Made by a program: the position numbers and the translations under genes. The notes under the pieces were generated by a model, which saw nothing but the letters and a program-made list of their open reading frames with translations, did not search any database and had not been told where the DNA came from. Shown here in pieces: positions 9,222 through 18,044 of a stretch of DNA of 63,678 bases (the stretch's first letter is position 1; each line of letters opens with the position of its first letter). Source of the DNA: Acidimicrobiales bacterium. GTDB taxonomy: Bacteria; Actinomycetota; Acidimicrobiia; Acidimicrobiales; CADCSY01. The stretch covers positions 1 through 63,678 of the forward strand of contig JAUJNB010000015.1 of NCBI GenBank assembly GCA_030446545.1, in the 5' to 3' direction.

Positions 9222-10157
9222 GTGGGCCTGACCCTCGATGACCTTCGCCAGCCCAGCTTCAACGGCCGGGTGTGGGGCTACGACCGGGAGGAGGTCAACC
9301 AGCTCCTGGCTGCGGTGGTCACCTCGATCGAGCGGCTCCAGCGCCGTCGTGACCGCGACGCGGCAGCCATCGAGCGAGCCACCGCCGAGGCGACGGCGGC
9401 GAGTGCAAGGGCCGATCGGGCCCAAGAGGAGCGCGACGACCTGGCCGTTCGCCTCGAGTTGGCCCTGCGCCAAGTTCCGGGGGACCGCAGGACCGGGCTC
9501 GTCGCCGCCGACGGCATCCCCGCCGACCGCGACGGCGCCGACCGCGACGGCGCAGACCGCGACGGCGACGGCGTAGACCGCGACGGCGCAGACCGCGACG
9601 GCGGAGACGACGACCGGGCCTGGGCCGAGGCGCTCGCCGAAGCCGAGCGGCTGGCGGCCGAGGCCGAGGAGCGCGCCGGACGGGCCCAACGGCTGGTGGC
9701 CGAGGCCGACGGGCGGGCCGGACGGGCCGAACGCCAGGTCCTGGGGCTGCGCGAGGAGGTTGCCCAACAGCGGGCCCGGACCCGGCGGATGGACTTCGCC
9801 GAAGCCGAGGTGAAGCGCCTGCGCGAGGAGTTGGCGCGGGTGTCGGAACGAGCCCGCCGAGCCGAGGTCCGGGTGGCGGCGCCGGCGACGATGCCTGCAC
9901 CACCGACCTCGCCCAGGGCGGGCGGGGCTCTGGTCCCGGCGGTCGGTGGTGGTGTGGTGGTGGTGGGCGGGGAGCGGGACGACTTCGGTGCGGCTGCGGA
10001 AGCCGCAGTCCTTCTCCCGCTGGCCCAGCGGGCGGCCCGGGCCCTGCTGCGGGAGGCCCGGGCCAGTGCGGCGACCATCGTGGCCGACGCCGAGCAACAG
10101 GCGCTGGCCCTTCGCCCCGGCCCCACGCAGAGCGGAGCGCCCGGCAGTCTCGGGTGA
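9222..10157 (+). CDS. DivIVA-domain coiled-coil protein with DRDG repeat
   Basis: 311 residues. The N-terminus (LTLDDLRQPSFNGRVWGYDR, then EEVNQLL) resembles the short membrane-binding DivIVA domain. Long coiled-coil segments follow (about residues 30-85 and 125-215), then a low-complexity linker and an Ala/Glu-rich C-terminal helix. A run of ADRDG/VDRDG repeats interrupts the coiled coil near residues 104-130. Such proteins organise cell poles or septa in actinobacteria. The main Wag31/DivIVA gene is usually next to ftsZ, so this is probably a secondary DivIVA-like protein. It converges on the aldolase gene with a 48-nt gap. Confidence 0.65.
   Translation: MGLTLDDLRQPSFNGRVWGYDREEVNQLLAAVVTSIERLQRRRDRDAAAIERATAEATAASARADRAQEERDDLAVRLELALRQVPGDRRTGLVAADGIPADRDGADRDGADRDGDGVDRDGADRDGGDDDRAWAEALAEAERLAAEAEERAGRAQRLVAEADGRAGRAERQVLGLREEVAQQRARTRRMDFAEAEVKRLREELARVSERARRAEVRVAAPATMPAPPTSPRAGGALVPAVGGGVVVVGGERDDFGAAAEAAVLLPLAQRAARALLREARASAATIVADAEQQALALRPGPTQSGAPGSLG
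9532..9604 (+). repeat. In-frame 15-bp tandem repeat, GACCGCGACGGCG core
   Basis: Five near-identical copies of a 13-base core are spaced 15-21 bp apart inside the DivIVA-like gene, encoding (A/V)DRDG units. The repeat is in frame, so copy number can change without breaking the gene. Confidence 0.8.
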
Positions 10158-10205
10158 AGGTGGGGCCGACGGGCCGGGGCCGTCACCCCGGCGTCGCTCC
10201 TGGCC

Positions 10206-10967
10206 CTACTCGAGCAGGTCGGGCTCTTCGGCCACGATCCACTCGTAGAGCCCTTGGAAGCCGAGCCAGCCGGCGTGGTGGCCTCCCACCTGGGCCGCGG
10301 CCAGCTCGGCGGTCTCGGCGTCGATGAGGATCGGCGTGCCGGCCGCCTCGGCCAGGAGCTGGGCCTGGCAGCTGCGGTCCATGGTGATGAACCACCAGGC
10401 CGCCTCGTCCACGCTGTGGCCCACCGTGAGCAGCCCGTGATTGCGCAGGATGACCGCCTTGGCCTCACCCAGGCGATGGGCGATGCGCTTGCCCTCCTCC
10501 ACGTCGAGCACCACCCCGGTGTAGTCGTCGAACAGGGCGTGGTCGCCGTAGAAGACACAGGCGTCCTGGGTGAGGGGGTCCAGGAGCCGGCCGAGTGACG
10601 ACCAGGCCTTGCCCGCCACGGAGTGGGCGTGGGCCGCGGCCACGCAGTCGGGCCGGGCCGCGTGCACCTGGGAGTGGATGGCGAAGGCGGCCACGTTGAC
10701 GGGGGCATCGCCCTCGACCACCCGGCCGGCCTCGTTCACCAGGACCAGGTCCGAGACCCGCAGCCGGCCGAACCACCGGGCGTAGGGGTTGACCCAGAAG
10801 TGATCGGGGCGCCCAGGGTCACGAGCGGTGATGTGGCCGGCGACGCCCTCGCAGTAACCCAGGCGGGCGAAGATGCGCAGCGCCGCCGCCAGGCGCCGCT
10901 TGCGGTGCAGGCGCTCGGCGGCCACGTCGTGGAAGCTGGGGGGTCGCACCTCGCGGCTGGCCGGCAT
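10206..10967 (-). CDS. Class II aldolase/adducin family protein
   Basis: 253 residues with the class II aldolase fold of fuculose/ribulose-phosphate aldolases. Metal-binding histidines are visible in [15 protein letters not shown] and [20 protein letters not shown] and RVSDLV are also conserved. The likely chemistry is zinc-dependent aldol cleavage or epimerisation of a phosphosugar, but some members of this fold act on other substrates and no sugar pathway genes adjoin it. ATG 10967 is chosen because a TAGCCT box lies 7 nt upstream; 14 extra residues would result from an upstream start. It is divergent from hisI. Confidence 0.85.
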   Translation of the reverse strand: MPASREVRPPSFHDVAAERLHRKRRLAAALRIFARLGYCEGVAGHITARDPGRPDHFWVNPYARWFGRLRVSDLVLVNEAGRVVEGDAPVNVAAFAIHSQVHAARPDCVAAAHAHSVAGKAWSSLGRLLDPLTQDACVFYGDHALFDDYTGVVLDVEEGKRIAHRLGEAKAVILRNHGLLTVGHSVDEAAWWFITMDRSCQAQLLAEAAGTPILIDAETAELAAAQVGGHHAGWLGFQGLYEWIVAEEPDLLE

Positions 10968-10974
10968 GCCCACC

Positions 10975-10980
10975 AGGCTA
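10975..10980 (-). promoter_or_regulatory. -10 element of leaderless aldolase promoter
   Basis: On the minus strand TAGCCT ends 7 nt before ATG 10967. It forms a divergent pair with the hisI promoter inside a 70-bp intergenic region. Confidence 0.5.
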
Positions 10981-11025
10981 CGACGGAGTCGCCGAAGTGC
11001 CCCGGGCAAGCGGCGCCGACCGGCC

Positions 11026-11031
11026 TACGAT
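11026..11031 (+). promoter_or_regulatory. -10 element of leaderless hisI promoter
   Basis: TACGAT ends 6 nt before GTG 11038 and selects it over the adjacent GTG at 11035. Confidence 0.5.
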
Positions 11032-11037
11032 GGCGTG

Positions 11038-11397
11038 GTGCCCGTCGTCACCCCCATCACCGCCAGCGAGGCCGACCTGGCCGCGGTGTGCTACGACGCC
11101 GCCGGTCTGGTGCCCGCCATCGTCCAGGACGAGGCCACGGGTGACGTGCTCATGATGGCGTGGATGAACGCGGCCACCCTTCGGCGCACGCTCGACAGTG
11201 GCCGTACGGTGTTCTGGAGCCGCTCGCGCCAGGAGGAGTGGGCCAAGGGCGAGACCTCCGGGGATCGCCAGTGGGTCCGTCGGGCGTACTACGACTGCGA
11301 CGGCGACACCCTGTTGTTCGTGGTGGAACAGGAGGGGAGGGGGGCCTGCCACACCGGCGACCGCACCTGCTTCTCTCGCCCTTTCGGCGACGGCTGA
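11038..11397 (+). CDS. hisI: Phosphoribosyl-AMP cyclohydrolase
   Basis: This 119-residue enzyme opens the adenine ring of phosphoribosyl-AMP in histidine synthesis. Typical motifs are [36 protein letters not shown] and the zinc-binding cysteine set in [11 protein letters not shown] and [11 protein letters not shown]. No HisE domain is fused. trpE begins 13 nt downstream, so hisI probably heads a histidine-tryptophan operon, as in mycobacteria where hisI and trpE are also close. There is no attenuator-like leader peptide between them. Confidence 0.95.
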   Translation: MPVVTPITASEADLAAVCYDAAGLVPAIVQDEATGDVLMMAWMNAATLRRTLDSGRTVFWSRSRQEEWAKGETSGDRQWVRRAYYDCDGDTLLFVVEQEGRGACHTGDRTCFSRPFGDG

Positions 11398-11410
11398 CAT
11401 CGCCGCCGCC

Positions 11411-13012
11411 GTGCGACGACCGAGCCGCGAGGAGTTCCGGGCGCTGGCCCGCACCCACAGTGTGGTCCCGGTGTGGCGGGAGGTCCTGGGCGATCTGATC
11501 ACCCCGGTGGCGGCCTTCGCCCGGGTGGTGGGCGAGAGCCCCGGCTTTTTGTTGGAGTCGGTGGAACAGGGCGTGCGCTGGTCCCGCTTTTCCTTCATCG
11601 GCCGCCATCCCCTGGCCACCCTGGTGGCCCGTCACGGGCGTCTCGAGCTCGAGGGCACGCTGCCGACGTCGGTCCCGCTCGACCGCGGGGTCCTGGTGGC
11701 GGTCGAGGCCATCCTCGCCGCCTACCGCTCGCCCGTGCTGCCCGAGCTGCCCCCGCTCCACGGCGGCCTGGTCGGATACCTGGGCTACGACGTGGTGCGC
11801 GAGATCGAGCACCTGCCCGATGCCCCCGACGACGACCAGGGCGTCCCCGACGCCCTCCTCAGCGTCATCGGCCAGCTGGCCGTGTTCGACCACTGGCGCC
11901 AACGGGTGACGCTGATCGACAACGTCATCGTGACCCCCGACGCCACCGACGAGGAGCTCGACGCCGCCTACGACGCCGCCGTTGACCGGGTCGACGCCCT
12001 GGCCGCCGACGGGGCCCGCTCGACCACCGAACCGGTCGTCGACCCGCCCGACCCCGCCGACGCACCCCCCGACGTTCGCTCCACCATGGCGCCCGGCGCC
12101 TTTTGTCGGGCGGTGGAGGTGGCCAAGGAGCACATCCTCGACGGTGACATCTTCCAGGTGGTGTTGTCGCAGCGTTTCGACCTCGACCTCGACGCCGAGC
12201 CCTTCGACCTCTACCGGGTCCTGCGTCAGGTCAACCCCAGTCCCTACATGTACTTCCTGCGCCACCCGGCGGTGAGCCTGGTGGGCTCCTCGCCCGAGAA
12301 GATGGTCCAGCTCCTCGACGGGCGCATCTTCTCCCGGCCCATCGCCGGCACCCGGCCCCGGGGCGGGGACGACCACGAGGACCGTCGCCTGGCCGCCGAG
12401 CTGGTGGAACACCCCAAAGAGGTGGCCGAGCACGTCATGCTGGTCGACCTGGCCCGCAACGACGTGGGTCGGGTGGCTACGTGGGGGACGGTGGAGGTCG
12501 ACGAGCTCATGGCCCTGGAGCGCTACAGCCACGTCATGCACCTCACCTCCCAGGTGTCGGGCCGGTTGCGCCCCGAGCTCGGCCCCGTCGACGTGCTGCG
12601 GGCCACCCTGCCCGCCGGCACCATGTCGGGTGCCCCCAAGGTCCGAGCCATGCAGATCATCGACGAGCTGGAGCCCACCCGGCGCGGGCCCTACGCCGGC
12701 CTGGTGGGCTACCTCGACTTCTCCGGCAACCTCGACACGGCCATCGCCATCCGCACCATGGTGGTGGCCGGCGGAGGTCGAGCCTCGGTGCAGGCCGGGG
12801 CCGGCATCGTGGCCGACAGTGATCCCGAGGCCGAGGAGCAGGAGTCCCGCAACAAGGCCGCCGCCCTGTTGGCCGCGGTTCCCGCCGCTCGGCGGATGAC
12901 GGCCTGGCGCCGCGAGATGGCGTCGGCCCCCCAGCCGTCGCCGGCCCGCCAGATGGCGTCGGCCCCCCAGTCCGTGGCCGAACCCGTCCCGGGGCGGCCG
13001 GGGGCCCGCTGA
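11411..13012 (+). CDS. trpE: Anthranilate synthase component I
   Basis: 533 residues. The enzyme converts chorismate to anthranilate, the first step of tryptophan synthesis, using ammonia from a TrpG partner not present in this window. Landmarks are the tryptophan-binding LLESVEQG segment near the N-terminus and the chorismate-binding core (SQRFDLDLDAEPFDLYR, GSSPEKMVQLLDGRI, RPIAGTRPRG, LPAGTMSGAPKVRAMQIIDE). The last 35 residues contain an imperfect duplication of MASAPQ. GTG 11411 gives the expected N-terminus. Its TGA overlaps the ygfZ ATG by one base. Confidence 0.95.
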   Translation: MRRPSREEFRALARTHSVVPVWREVLGDLITPVAAFARVVGESPGFLLESVEQGVRWSRFSFIGRHPLATLVARHGRLELEGTLPTSVPLDRGVLVAVEAILAAYRSPVLPELPPLHGGLVGYLGYDVVREIEHLPDAPDDDQGVPDALLSVIGQLAVFDHWRQRVTLIDNVIVTPDATDEELDAAYDAAVDRVDALAADGARSTTEPVVDPPDPADAPPDVRSTMAPGAFCRAVEVAKEHILDGDIFQVVLSQRFDLDLDAEPFDLYRVLRQVNPSPYMYFLRHPAVSLVGSSPEKMVQLLDGRIFSRPIAGTRPRGGDDHEDRRLAAELVEHPKEVAEHVMLVDLARNDVGRVATWGTVEVDELMALERYSHVMHLTSQVSGRLRPELGPVDVLRATLPAGTMSGAPKVRAMQIIDELEPTRRGPYAGLVGYLDFSGNLDTAIAIRTMVVAGGGRASVQAGAGIVADSDPEAEEQESRNKAAALLAAVPAARRMTAWRREMASAPQPSPARQMASAPQSVAEPVPGRPGAR

Positions 13013-13905
13013 TGGTTGCCACCGACGAAGCCTTCGCCCTGCGGCGGGGCCTGGCCGCCCACGAGCTGGCCCGGGATGTCCTGTCGGCAACGGGACCCGA
13101 TGCGGTCTCCTTCCTCCAGGGCCAGGTCAGCCAGGACGTGGCCGCGGTGGCCGTGGGGGGATCGGCGTTCTCGCTGCTCCTCCAGCCCCAGGGCAAGGTC
13201 GACGCCCTGCTGCGCCTGACCCGGGTGGGCGACGACGCGGTCGTCCTCGACACCGATGCCGGCTGGGGCGAGGCTGTGGCCGAGCGCCTGGAGCGGTTCA
13301 AGTTGCGGGTGAGATGCGACCTGGAGTCACTGGCCTGGCGTTGCCTGGCGGTGCGGGGGGCCGGTGCCGAGGACCTTCCGGCTCCGCCGGAGGGCACGTG
13401 GCGGGTTCTCCCGGAAACGCCGGGAGGGCCCGGCTTCGACCTCCTCGGCCCCGATCCGGCGGTGCCCCCGGGTGCCCTCGTGGTCGGCCACGACGCCTAC
13501 GATGCGTTGCGCATCGAGGCCGGCGTCCCCCGCATGGGTGCCGAGCTGGACACCTCCACCATCCCGGCCGCCGCTGGCGTGGTCGACCGGACGGTGAGCT
13601 TCACCAAGGGGTGCTACACCGGCCAGGAGCTGGTGGCCCGGATCGATTCCCGAGGGGGCAACGTCCCCCGCCGACTACGGGGGGTGGTGATGGCGGCCAA
13701 TGTGCTCCCGCCGGTGGGGGCGTCGGTGGAGGTGGCCGGTCGGGAGGTGGGCGCCCTCACCAGCGTGGGGGAGTCGATGGAGCGACGGGCCCCGGTGGCG
13801 TTGAGCTACATCAGGCGCGACGTGGAGGTGCCGGCCGACGCACGCGTGCACTGGGAAGGTGGCGAGTCGCCCGCCCGGGTCGAGGCGCTGCCCCTGGTCC
13901 GGTGA
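13012..13905 (+). CDS. ygfZ: YgfZ/GcvT-family folate-binding protein
   Basis: 297 residues with the folate-binding GcvT-like fold. The signature K-G-C-Y-x-G-Q-E is present as KGCYTGQELVARIDSRG, with cysteine 201. YgfZ proteins support assembly or repair of certain iron-sulfur enzymes, including radical-SAM enzymes of tRNA modification. The gene is translationally coupled to trpE (TGATG) and overlaps the following lipoprotein gene by 4 nt (GTGA). The tryptophan genes are unlikely to need it directly; the linkage may be operon packing. Confidence 0.88.
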   Translation: MVATDEAFALRRGLAAHELARDVLSATGPDAVSFLQGQVSQDVAAVAVGGSAFSLLLQPQGKVDALLRLTRVGDDAVVLDTDAGWGEAVAERLERFKLRVRCDLESLAWRCLAVRGAGAEDLPAPPEGTWRVLPETPGGPGFDLLGPDPAVPPGALVVGHDAYDALRIEAGVPRMGAELDTSTIPAAAGVVDRTVSFTKGCYTGQELVARIDSRGGNVPRRLRGVVMAANVLPPVGASVEVAGREVGALTSVGESMERRAPVALSYIRRDVEVPADARVHWEGGESPARVEALPLVR

Positions 13906-14795
13906 CGGCCAGGCCCGGTCCGGCTCCGGTGCCCGTCCTGGTCCTGGCCGCCGTGGCCGCCTTGGTGGCCACGGCCTGCTCAGGGGGTGACCCCTTCGAG
14001 CCTCTGCCCGTCCCGCCGTCCAGCCCGGGGATCCCCACCACCACCACGGCCCCTCCCGACTTCAGCGGCGTGGCACTGGCCCCGGTCGAGGGCACCACCA
14101 CCACGTCAGAGGTGGCGGTCGGCCCGGGCCCGGCCACGCTGGCCGGCCGGGTCGACGGTCCCGACGGCCCCGTCGCCGGGGCCACGGTGCGACTGGAACG
14201 CCTGGTGGGTGACGCCGTCGCCACACTCGACGTGACCTCGGGTACGGACGGCCTGTGGCGGGCGCCTGGCGTCCTCGGGGGCCGGTACCGGATCCGGGGA
14301 TGGTTGGCGCCTGCGCTGGCCGCCGTCGAACCGCAGATCCTTTTCGTGGAGGGTCGGGAGACCTCCGCGATCGTGCTCGTGGTCCAGCGTTTCGCCCCCT
14401 CGGTGGTCGACCTGGCGACGGCGCCCGATCCACCACGCGTGGGACGGCGCACCAACGTCGTCGTGCGGGTCTCGTCCCAGGTGGTCGACGACACCGGGGT
14501 GGTCCGCGTGGCCCCCCTCCCCGGCGTGGCCGTCTCGCTCAATCCCGGTGGAGGTTGGGACCTCGAAGGTGCCTCGCTCGTCACCGCCGACGGGGACGGA
14601 GGCGCCACCTTCACGCTGGTGTGTCGCTCGTCCGGGCCCCAGCCGCTCGTGGCCACCATCCTGCCGGCCGAGGTCTTCCCCCTCACCCCGCCCGACTGCG
14701 TGGTCCCGCCACCTCCGAGCACCGCCCCGCCGGACACGGCCCCGACCACCACGGCCCCACCGGTGAGGTCGCCGACTTCGACGACGTCGAGATGA
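13902..14795 (+). CDS. Putative lipoprotein with carboxypeptidase-regulatory-like domain
   Basis: 297 residues. An N-terminal hydrophobic segment ends in the lipobox LVATAC with cysteine 26, predicting a lipid-anchored surface protein. A Pro/Thr-rich stretch follows, then a beta-sandwich-like region with CarboxypepD_reg character (GRVDGPDGPVAGATVRLERL, GRYRIRGWLAP), and a second Ig-like region (VAVSLNPGGGWDLEG). The C-terminus is again Pro/Thr-rich. It overlaps ygfZ and the J-protein gene by 4 nt each. Function unknown. Confidence 0.7.
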   Translation: MTARPGPAPVPVLVLAAVAALVATACSGGDPFEPLPVPPSSPGIPTTTTAPPDFSGVALAPVEGTTTTSEVAVGPGPATLAGRVDGPDGPVAGATVRLERLVGDAVATLDVTSGTDGLWRAPGVLGGRYRIRGWLAPALAAVEPQILFVEGRETSAIVLVVQRFAPSVVDLATAPDPPRVGRRTNVVVRVSSQVVDDTGVVRVAPLPGVAVSLNPGGGWDLEGASLVTADGDGGATFTLVCRSSGPQPLVATILPAEVFPLTPPDCVVPPPPSTAPPDTAPTTTAPPVRSPTSTTSR

Positions 14796-15319
14796 GCCTC
14801 TACGAGGTCCTGGGGGTGGCCCACGACGCCCCCGCCGCCGAGATCCGCCGGGCTTACGTCCGGCTGGCCCGACGTCACCACCCGGACTTCTTCGTGGGGC
14901 GCGAGCCCCACCTCCGCCTGGAGGCCGAGCAACGCATGCGTGCGGTCAACCAGGCTTGGAGCGTGCTGGGCGACCCCGGCCGACGGCAGGCCTACGACCG
15001 GGCCGAGGGACTGGCCGGTGCCGACGTCGCCGACGCCCGTCCCTTCGAGCCCTTCGACCCGGGCGACGACGACGTCGATCCCCGGGATCTGCCCGACGTG
15101 CCCTACCGCCAGGGTGACGGCCGTGACGGCCGGCTCGGTCGGGTGGCCACGCTGGCTCCGGTGACCGCCTTCGGCGCCTCGATCACGCTCGGTGCCCTGG
15201 GCCTGGTGGTGGGTTCCACTGTCTTCTTGGCCCTGGCGGTGGCCGCCTTCGTGGTGGCGTGTCTGGGTTTCGTGGTGTTGCCCCTGGTAGCGCTTTCCCG
15301 GGCCAGCCGGGACGACTGA
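14792..15319 (+). CDS. J-domain protein with C-terminal membrane segments
   Basis: 175 residues. Residues 1-70 form a J domain with the HPD motif (RLARRHHPDFF) needed to stimulate Hsp70, preceded by MSLYEVLGVAHDAPAAEIRR. No zinc finger or DnaJ C-terminal domain is present. An acidic linker leads to two adjacent hydrophobic stretches (about residues 120-168). It is likely a membrane-anchored co-chaperone facing the cytoplasm. The start overlaps the lipoprotein stop (ATGA). The pairing with a secreted lipoprotein suggests, but does not prove, a shared envelope function. Confidence 0.82.
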   Translation: MSLYEVLGVAHDAPAAEIRRAYVRLARRHHPDFFVGREPHLRLEAEQRMRAVNQAWSVLGDPGRRQAYDRAEGLAGADVADARPFEPFDPGDDDVDPRDLPDVPYRQGDGRDGRLGRVATLAPVTAFGASITLGALGLVVGSTVFLALAVAAFVVACLGFVVLPLVALSRASRDD

Positions 15320-15358
15320 GGAGGCGGGCCCTTGGCGGGGCCTCCGGGACGGTCCCGG

Positions 15359-15364
15359 TAGGAT
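15359..15364 (+). promoter_or_regulatory. -10 element of leaderless trpC promoter
   Basis: TAGGAT ends 6 nt before GTG 15371, giving the trpCFBA block its own promoter separate from hisI-trpE. Confidence 0.55.
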
Positions 15365-15370
15365 TCGCCG

Positions 15371-16153
15371 GTGGCCACCTACCTCGACCGCATCGTGGCC
15401 GCCCACCGCCAGGCCGCCGCCGCTGACGAGCGGGCCATCGAGCCCCTGTGGCGAGCGGCCCTGGCCGCCCCCGCCCCCCGTGCCTTCGCCGCCGCCCTGG
15501 TTCGTCCCGACGGTGCCGGGGTCATCGCCGAGATCAAGCGACGGTCGCCCTCGCGGGGTGCCCTGGCCCCCGACCTGGTGGCCTCCGATCTGGCCGGGCG
15601 CTACCAGGCCGGAGGAGCGGCGGCGCTGTCGGTGCTCACCGACGCCGCCTTCTTCGGCGGTTCCCCCGCCGACCTGGCCGAGGCCCGGGCCGGCTGTTCC
15701 CTCCCGGTGCTGCGCAAGGACTTCACCGTCGACCGCCGTGATGTCCTCGACGCCCGCATCATGGGCGCCGACGCCGTGCTGCTCATCGTGGCCGCCCTGG
15801 CCGACGACGAGCTGAGCGACCTGTTGGCCCTGGCCGGCGACGTCGGCCTCGACGCCCTGGTGGAGGTGCACGACGAACGCGAGGCCGACCGGGCCCTGGC
15901 CGCCGGCGCCACCTTGGTAGGGGTCAACCAGCGGGATCTGACCACCTTCGCCGTCGACCGCGACCGGGCCCTGGCCCTGGCCCCCCGCCTGGGCGACGCC
16001 CGGGTGCTGGTGGCCGAGTCGGGCATCACCGGCCCCCACGACGTGTCGGTGCTGGTGGAGGCCGGTTACGACGCCGTCCTGGTGGGGGAGTGGCTGGTCA
16101 CCAGCGCCGACCCGGCGTCGGCGCTGGGCCGCCTCGTCGGCGCCGGCGCATGA
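15371..16153 (+). CDS. trpC: Indole-3-glycerol-phosphate synthase
   Basis: 260 residues, a single-domain TIM barrel that closes the indole ring. Catalytic landmarks are EIKRRSPSRG, LSVLTDAAFFGG, VLRKDFTVD, EVHDEREAD, GVNQRDLTTF and VAESGI. Length is typical. It begins an overlapping run trpC-trpF-trpB-trpA in which each stop overlaps the next start by 4 nt. trpD and trpG are absent from the window. Confidence 0.96.
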   Translation: MATYLDRIVAAHRQAAAADERAIEPLWRAALAAPAPRAFAAALVRPDGAGVIAEIKRRSPSRGALAPDLVASDLAGRYQAGGAAALSVLTDAAFFGGSPADLAEARAGCSLPVLRKDFTVDRRDVLDARIMGADAVLLIVAALADDELSDLLALAGDVGLDALVEVHDEREADRALAAGATLVGVNQRDLTTFAVDRDRALALAPRLGDARVLVAESGITGPHDVSVLVEAGYDAVLVGEWLVTSADPASALGRLVGAGA

Positions 16154-16806
16154 CCTTCGTCAAGATCTGTGGGACCACCAGCGAGGAGGACGCCCTCCTG
16201 GCGGTGGCCATGGGGGCCGATGCGGTGGGCTTCATCTTCGCCCCCTCCACCCGTCAGGTGGCGGCCCAGTTGGTACGCGACATCGTGCGCCGCCTGCCCC
16301 CCGAGGTGCTCACCGTCGGCGTGTTCCGCGACGACGCCCCCGAGCGGGTGGTGGAGATCGTCAACGCCACCGGCCTGCGGGCGGCCCAGCTCCACGGGCG
16401 GGAGACGGCCCAGCAGACCCAGTGGGTACGGGCCCGGGTCCCGGTCGTGATCAAAGCCTTCACCGCAGGTCACCCCGCCATCGCCCGGGCCGGTGACCAC
16501 GGGGCCGACCTGGTGCTCATCGACAGCGCCGACCCGGGTTCGGGCAAGGTCTTCGACTGGTCGCTGGCCGAGGACGCCCCGCCCGGACAGCGCCTGGTGC
16601 TGGCGGGGGGCCTCGCTCCCCACAACGTGGCGGAGGCCATCGCCCGGGTGCGCCCCTTCGGCGTCGACGTGGTCAGCGGGGTGGAGGTCGAGCCCGGGCG
16701 CAAAGACGCCCGGCTGGTGCGGGCCTTTGTCTCGGCGGCCAAGCAGGCCGGCCACCCCGACTGGGAGGCTGCGGCCGAGGCCCCTTACGACTGGGACCGG
16801 ATATGA
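16150..16806 (+). CDS. trpF: Phosphoribosylanthranilate isomerase
   Basis: 218 residues. The N-terminal [10 protein letters not shown] carries the general-base cysteine (C7). [15 protein letters not shown] supplies the acid aspartate region, and [10 protein letters not shown] and GVDVVSGVE bind phosphate. A dedicated trpF is notable because many actinobacteria, including mycobacteria, use the dual-substrate enzyme PriA instead. Here a separate TrpF exists inside the trp operon. It overlaps trpC and trpB by 4 nt. Confidence 0.94.
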   Translation: MTFVKICGTTSEEDALLAVAMGADAVGFIFAPSTRQVAAQLVRDIVRRLPPEVLTVGVFRDDAPERVVEIVNATGLRAAQLHGRETAQQTQWVRARVPVVIKAFTAGHPAIARAGDHGADLVLIDSADPGSGKVFDWSLAEDAPPGQRLVLAGGLAPHNVAEAIARVRPFGVDVVSGVEVEPGRKDARLVRAFVSAAKQAGHPDWEAAAEAPYDWDRI

Positions 16807-18044
16807 CCGCGGCCGAACCGATGGACCCGACGCCCCACCCGGCACCGTCGGGCTCGCCGTCGGGGGGCATGGGTGAGCCCGGGTCCGACGGTCGCTTCGG
16901 TGATTTCGGCGGGCGCTTCGTCCCCGAGGCCCTGGTCCCGGCCTGCCTCGAACTGGAGGAGGCCTTCCGCCGGTCCTGGGCCGACCCCGCCTTCCGATCC
17001 GAGCTCGACGCCCTGCTGCGGAACTATGCCGGGCGCCCGTCGCCGCTGACCGAGGCCTCCAACCTGTCGGAGCGGCTCGGGGTACGGGTCCTGCTCAAGC
17101 GGGACGAGCTCAACCACACCGGGTCCCACAAGATCAACAACGTGTTGGGCCAGGCCCTGCTCACCCGGCGCATGGGCAAGCGCCGTCTGGTGGCCGAGAC
17201 CGGGGCGGGCCAACACGGCGTGGCCACCGCCACCGCCGCGGCCCTGTTCGGCTTCGACTGCGTCGTCTACATGGGCGAGGTCGACGTGGAACGCCAAGCT
17301 CTCAACGTCTTCCGCATGAACCTGCTCGGCACCGAGGTGCGGCCGGTGGCCTCGGGCAGCCGCACCCTCAAGGACGCCGTCAACGAAGCCATGCGGGACT
17401 GGGTCTCGTCGGTGGAGACCACCCACTTCTGCCTGGGGTCGGTGATGGGTCCTCACCCCTATCCGTGGATGGTCCGCGAGCTCCAGCGGGTGATCGGCGA
17501 CGAGGCCATCGGGCAGTGCCGGGCCCTGCTCGACGGCGGTGTCCCCGACGTGGTGGTGGCCTGCGTGGGTGGGGGCTCCAACGCGGCGGGGATCTTCTCC
17601 GGCTTCGTGGACACCGGTGCCCGTCTCGTCGGTGTGCAGCCCGAGGGCGGGGCCGCCATCGGACGGGGCCTGCCCGGGGTGGTCCACGGCTCGGCCAGCA
17701 TGCTCCTCCAGGACGAGCACGGCCAGGTCAGCGAGGCCCACTCGGTGTCAGCCGGCCTCGACTACCCGGGCGTGGGCCCCGAGCACGCCCACCTGTCGGC
17801 CGTCGGCCGGGTGGAGTACCCCAGCGTCACCGACGACGAGGTCCTCGACGCCTTTGGGCTGCTGGCCCGCACCGAGGGCATCATCCCGGCGCTGGAGCCG
17901 GCCCATGCCCTGGCCTGGGTGGTCCGGGAGGCCGGGCGCTCGATCCCCTCGGGGTCCAGCGTGGTGGTCAACCTGTGCGGCCGGGGCGACAAGGACGTGG
18001 CCCAGGTGGCGGCCCTGTTGGCTCAGCGCCCTCCATCGCCGTGA
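16803..18044 (+). CDS. trpB: Tryptophan synthase beta chain
   Basis: 413 residues. PLP-dependent condensation of indole with serine. The PLP lysine is K110 in [37 protein letters not shown] and the C-terminal CGRGDKD are all present. An extra 25-residue Pro/Ser-rich N-terminal tail precedes the conserved [15 protein letters not shown]. It is coupled by 4-nt overlaps to trpF and trpA, so this is the TrpA-partnered TrpB1 form. Confidence 0.96.
   Translation: MTAAEPMDPTPHPAPSGSPSGGMGEPGSDGRFGDFGGRFVPEALVPACLELEEAFRRSWADPAFRSELDALLRNYAGRPSPLTEASNLSERLGVRVLLKRDELNHTGSHKINNVLGQALLTRRMGKRRLVAETGAGQHGVATATAAALFGFDCVVYMGEVDVERQALNVFRMNLLGTEVRPVASGSRTLKDAVNEAMRDWVSSVETTHFCLGSVMGPHPYPWMVRELQRVIGDEAIGQCRALLDGGVPDVVVACVGGGSNAAGIFSGFVDTGARLVGVQPEGGAAIGRGLPGVVHGSASMLLQDEHGQVSEAHSVSAGLDYPGVGPEHAHLSAVGRVEYPSVTDDEVLDAFGLLARTEGIIPALEPAHALAWVVREAGRSIPSGSSVVVNLCGRGDKDVAQVAALLAQRPPSP

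Noticed and set aside
9532..9604. CRISPR-like repeats
   Set aside because: Repeat units are 13-15 bp without unique spacers, and lie in frame within a coding region.
11398..11410. Tryptophan attenuator before trpE
   Set aside because: Only 13 nt separate hisI and trpE, with no leader peptide containing tandem Trp codons.
11150..13090. 646-residue open frame on the minus strand opposite trpE
   Set aside because: It mirrors the codon structure of trpE, is rich in His/Gly/Arg and lacks any family motif. Long antisense frames are expected at about 70% GC.
13811..16039. 742-residue minus-strand frame opposite the lipoprotein, J-protein and trpC
   Set aside because: Low-complexity Gly/Gln/Arg composition and full overlap with three well-supported genes.
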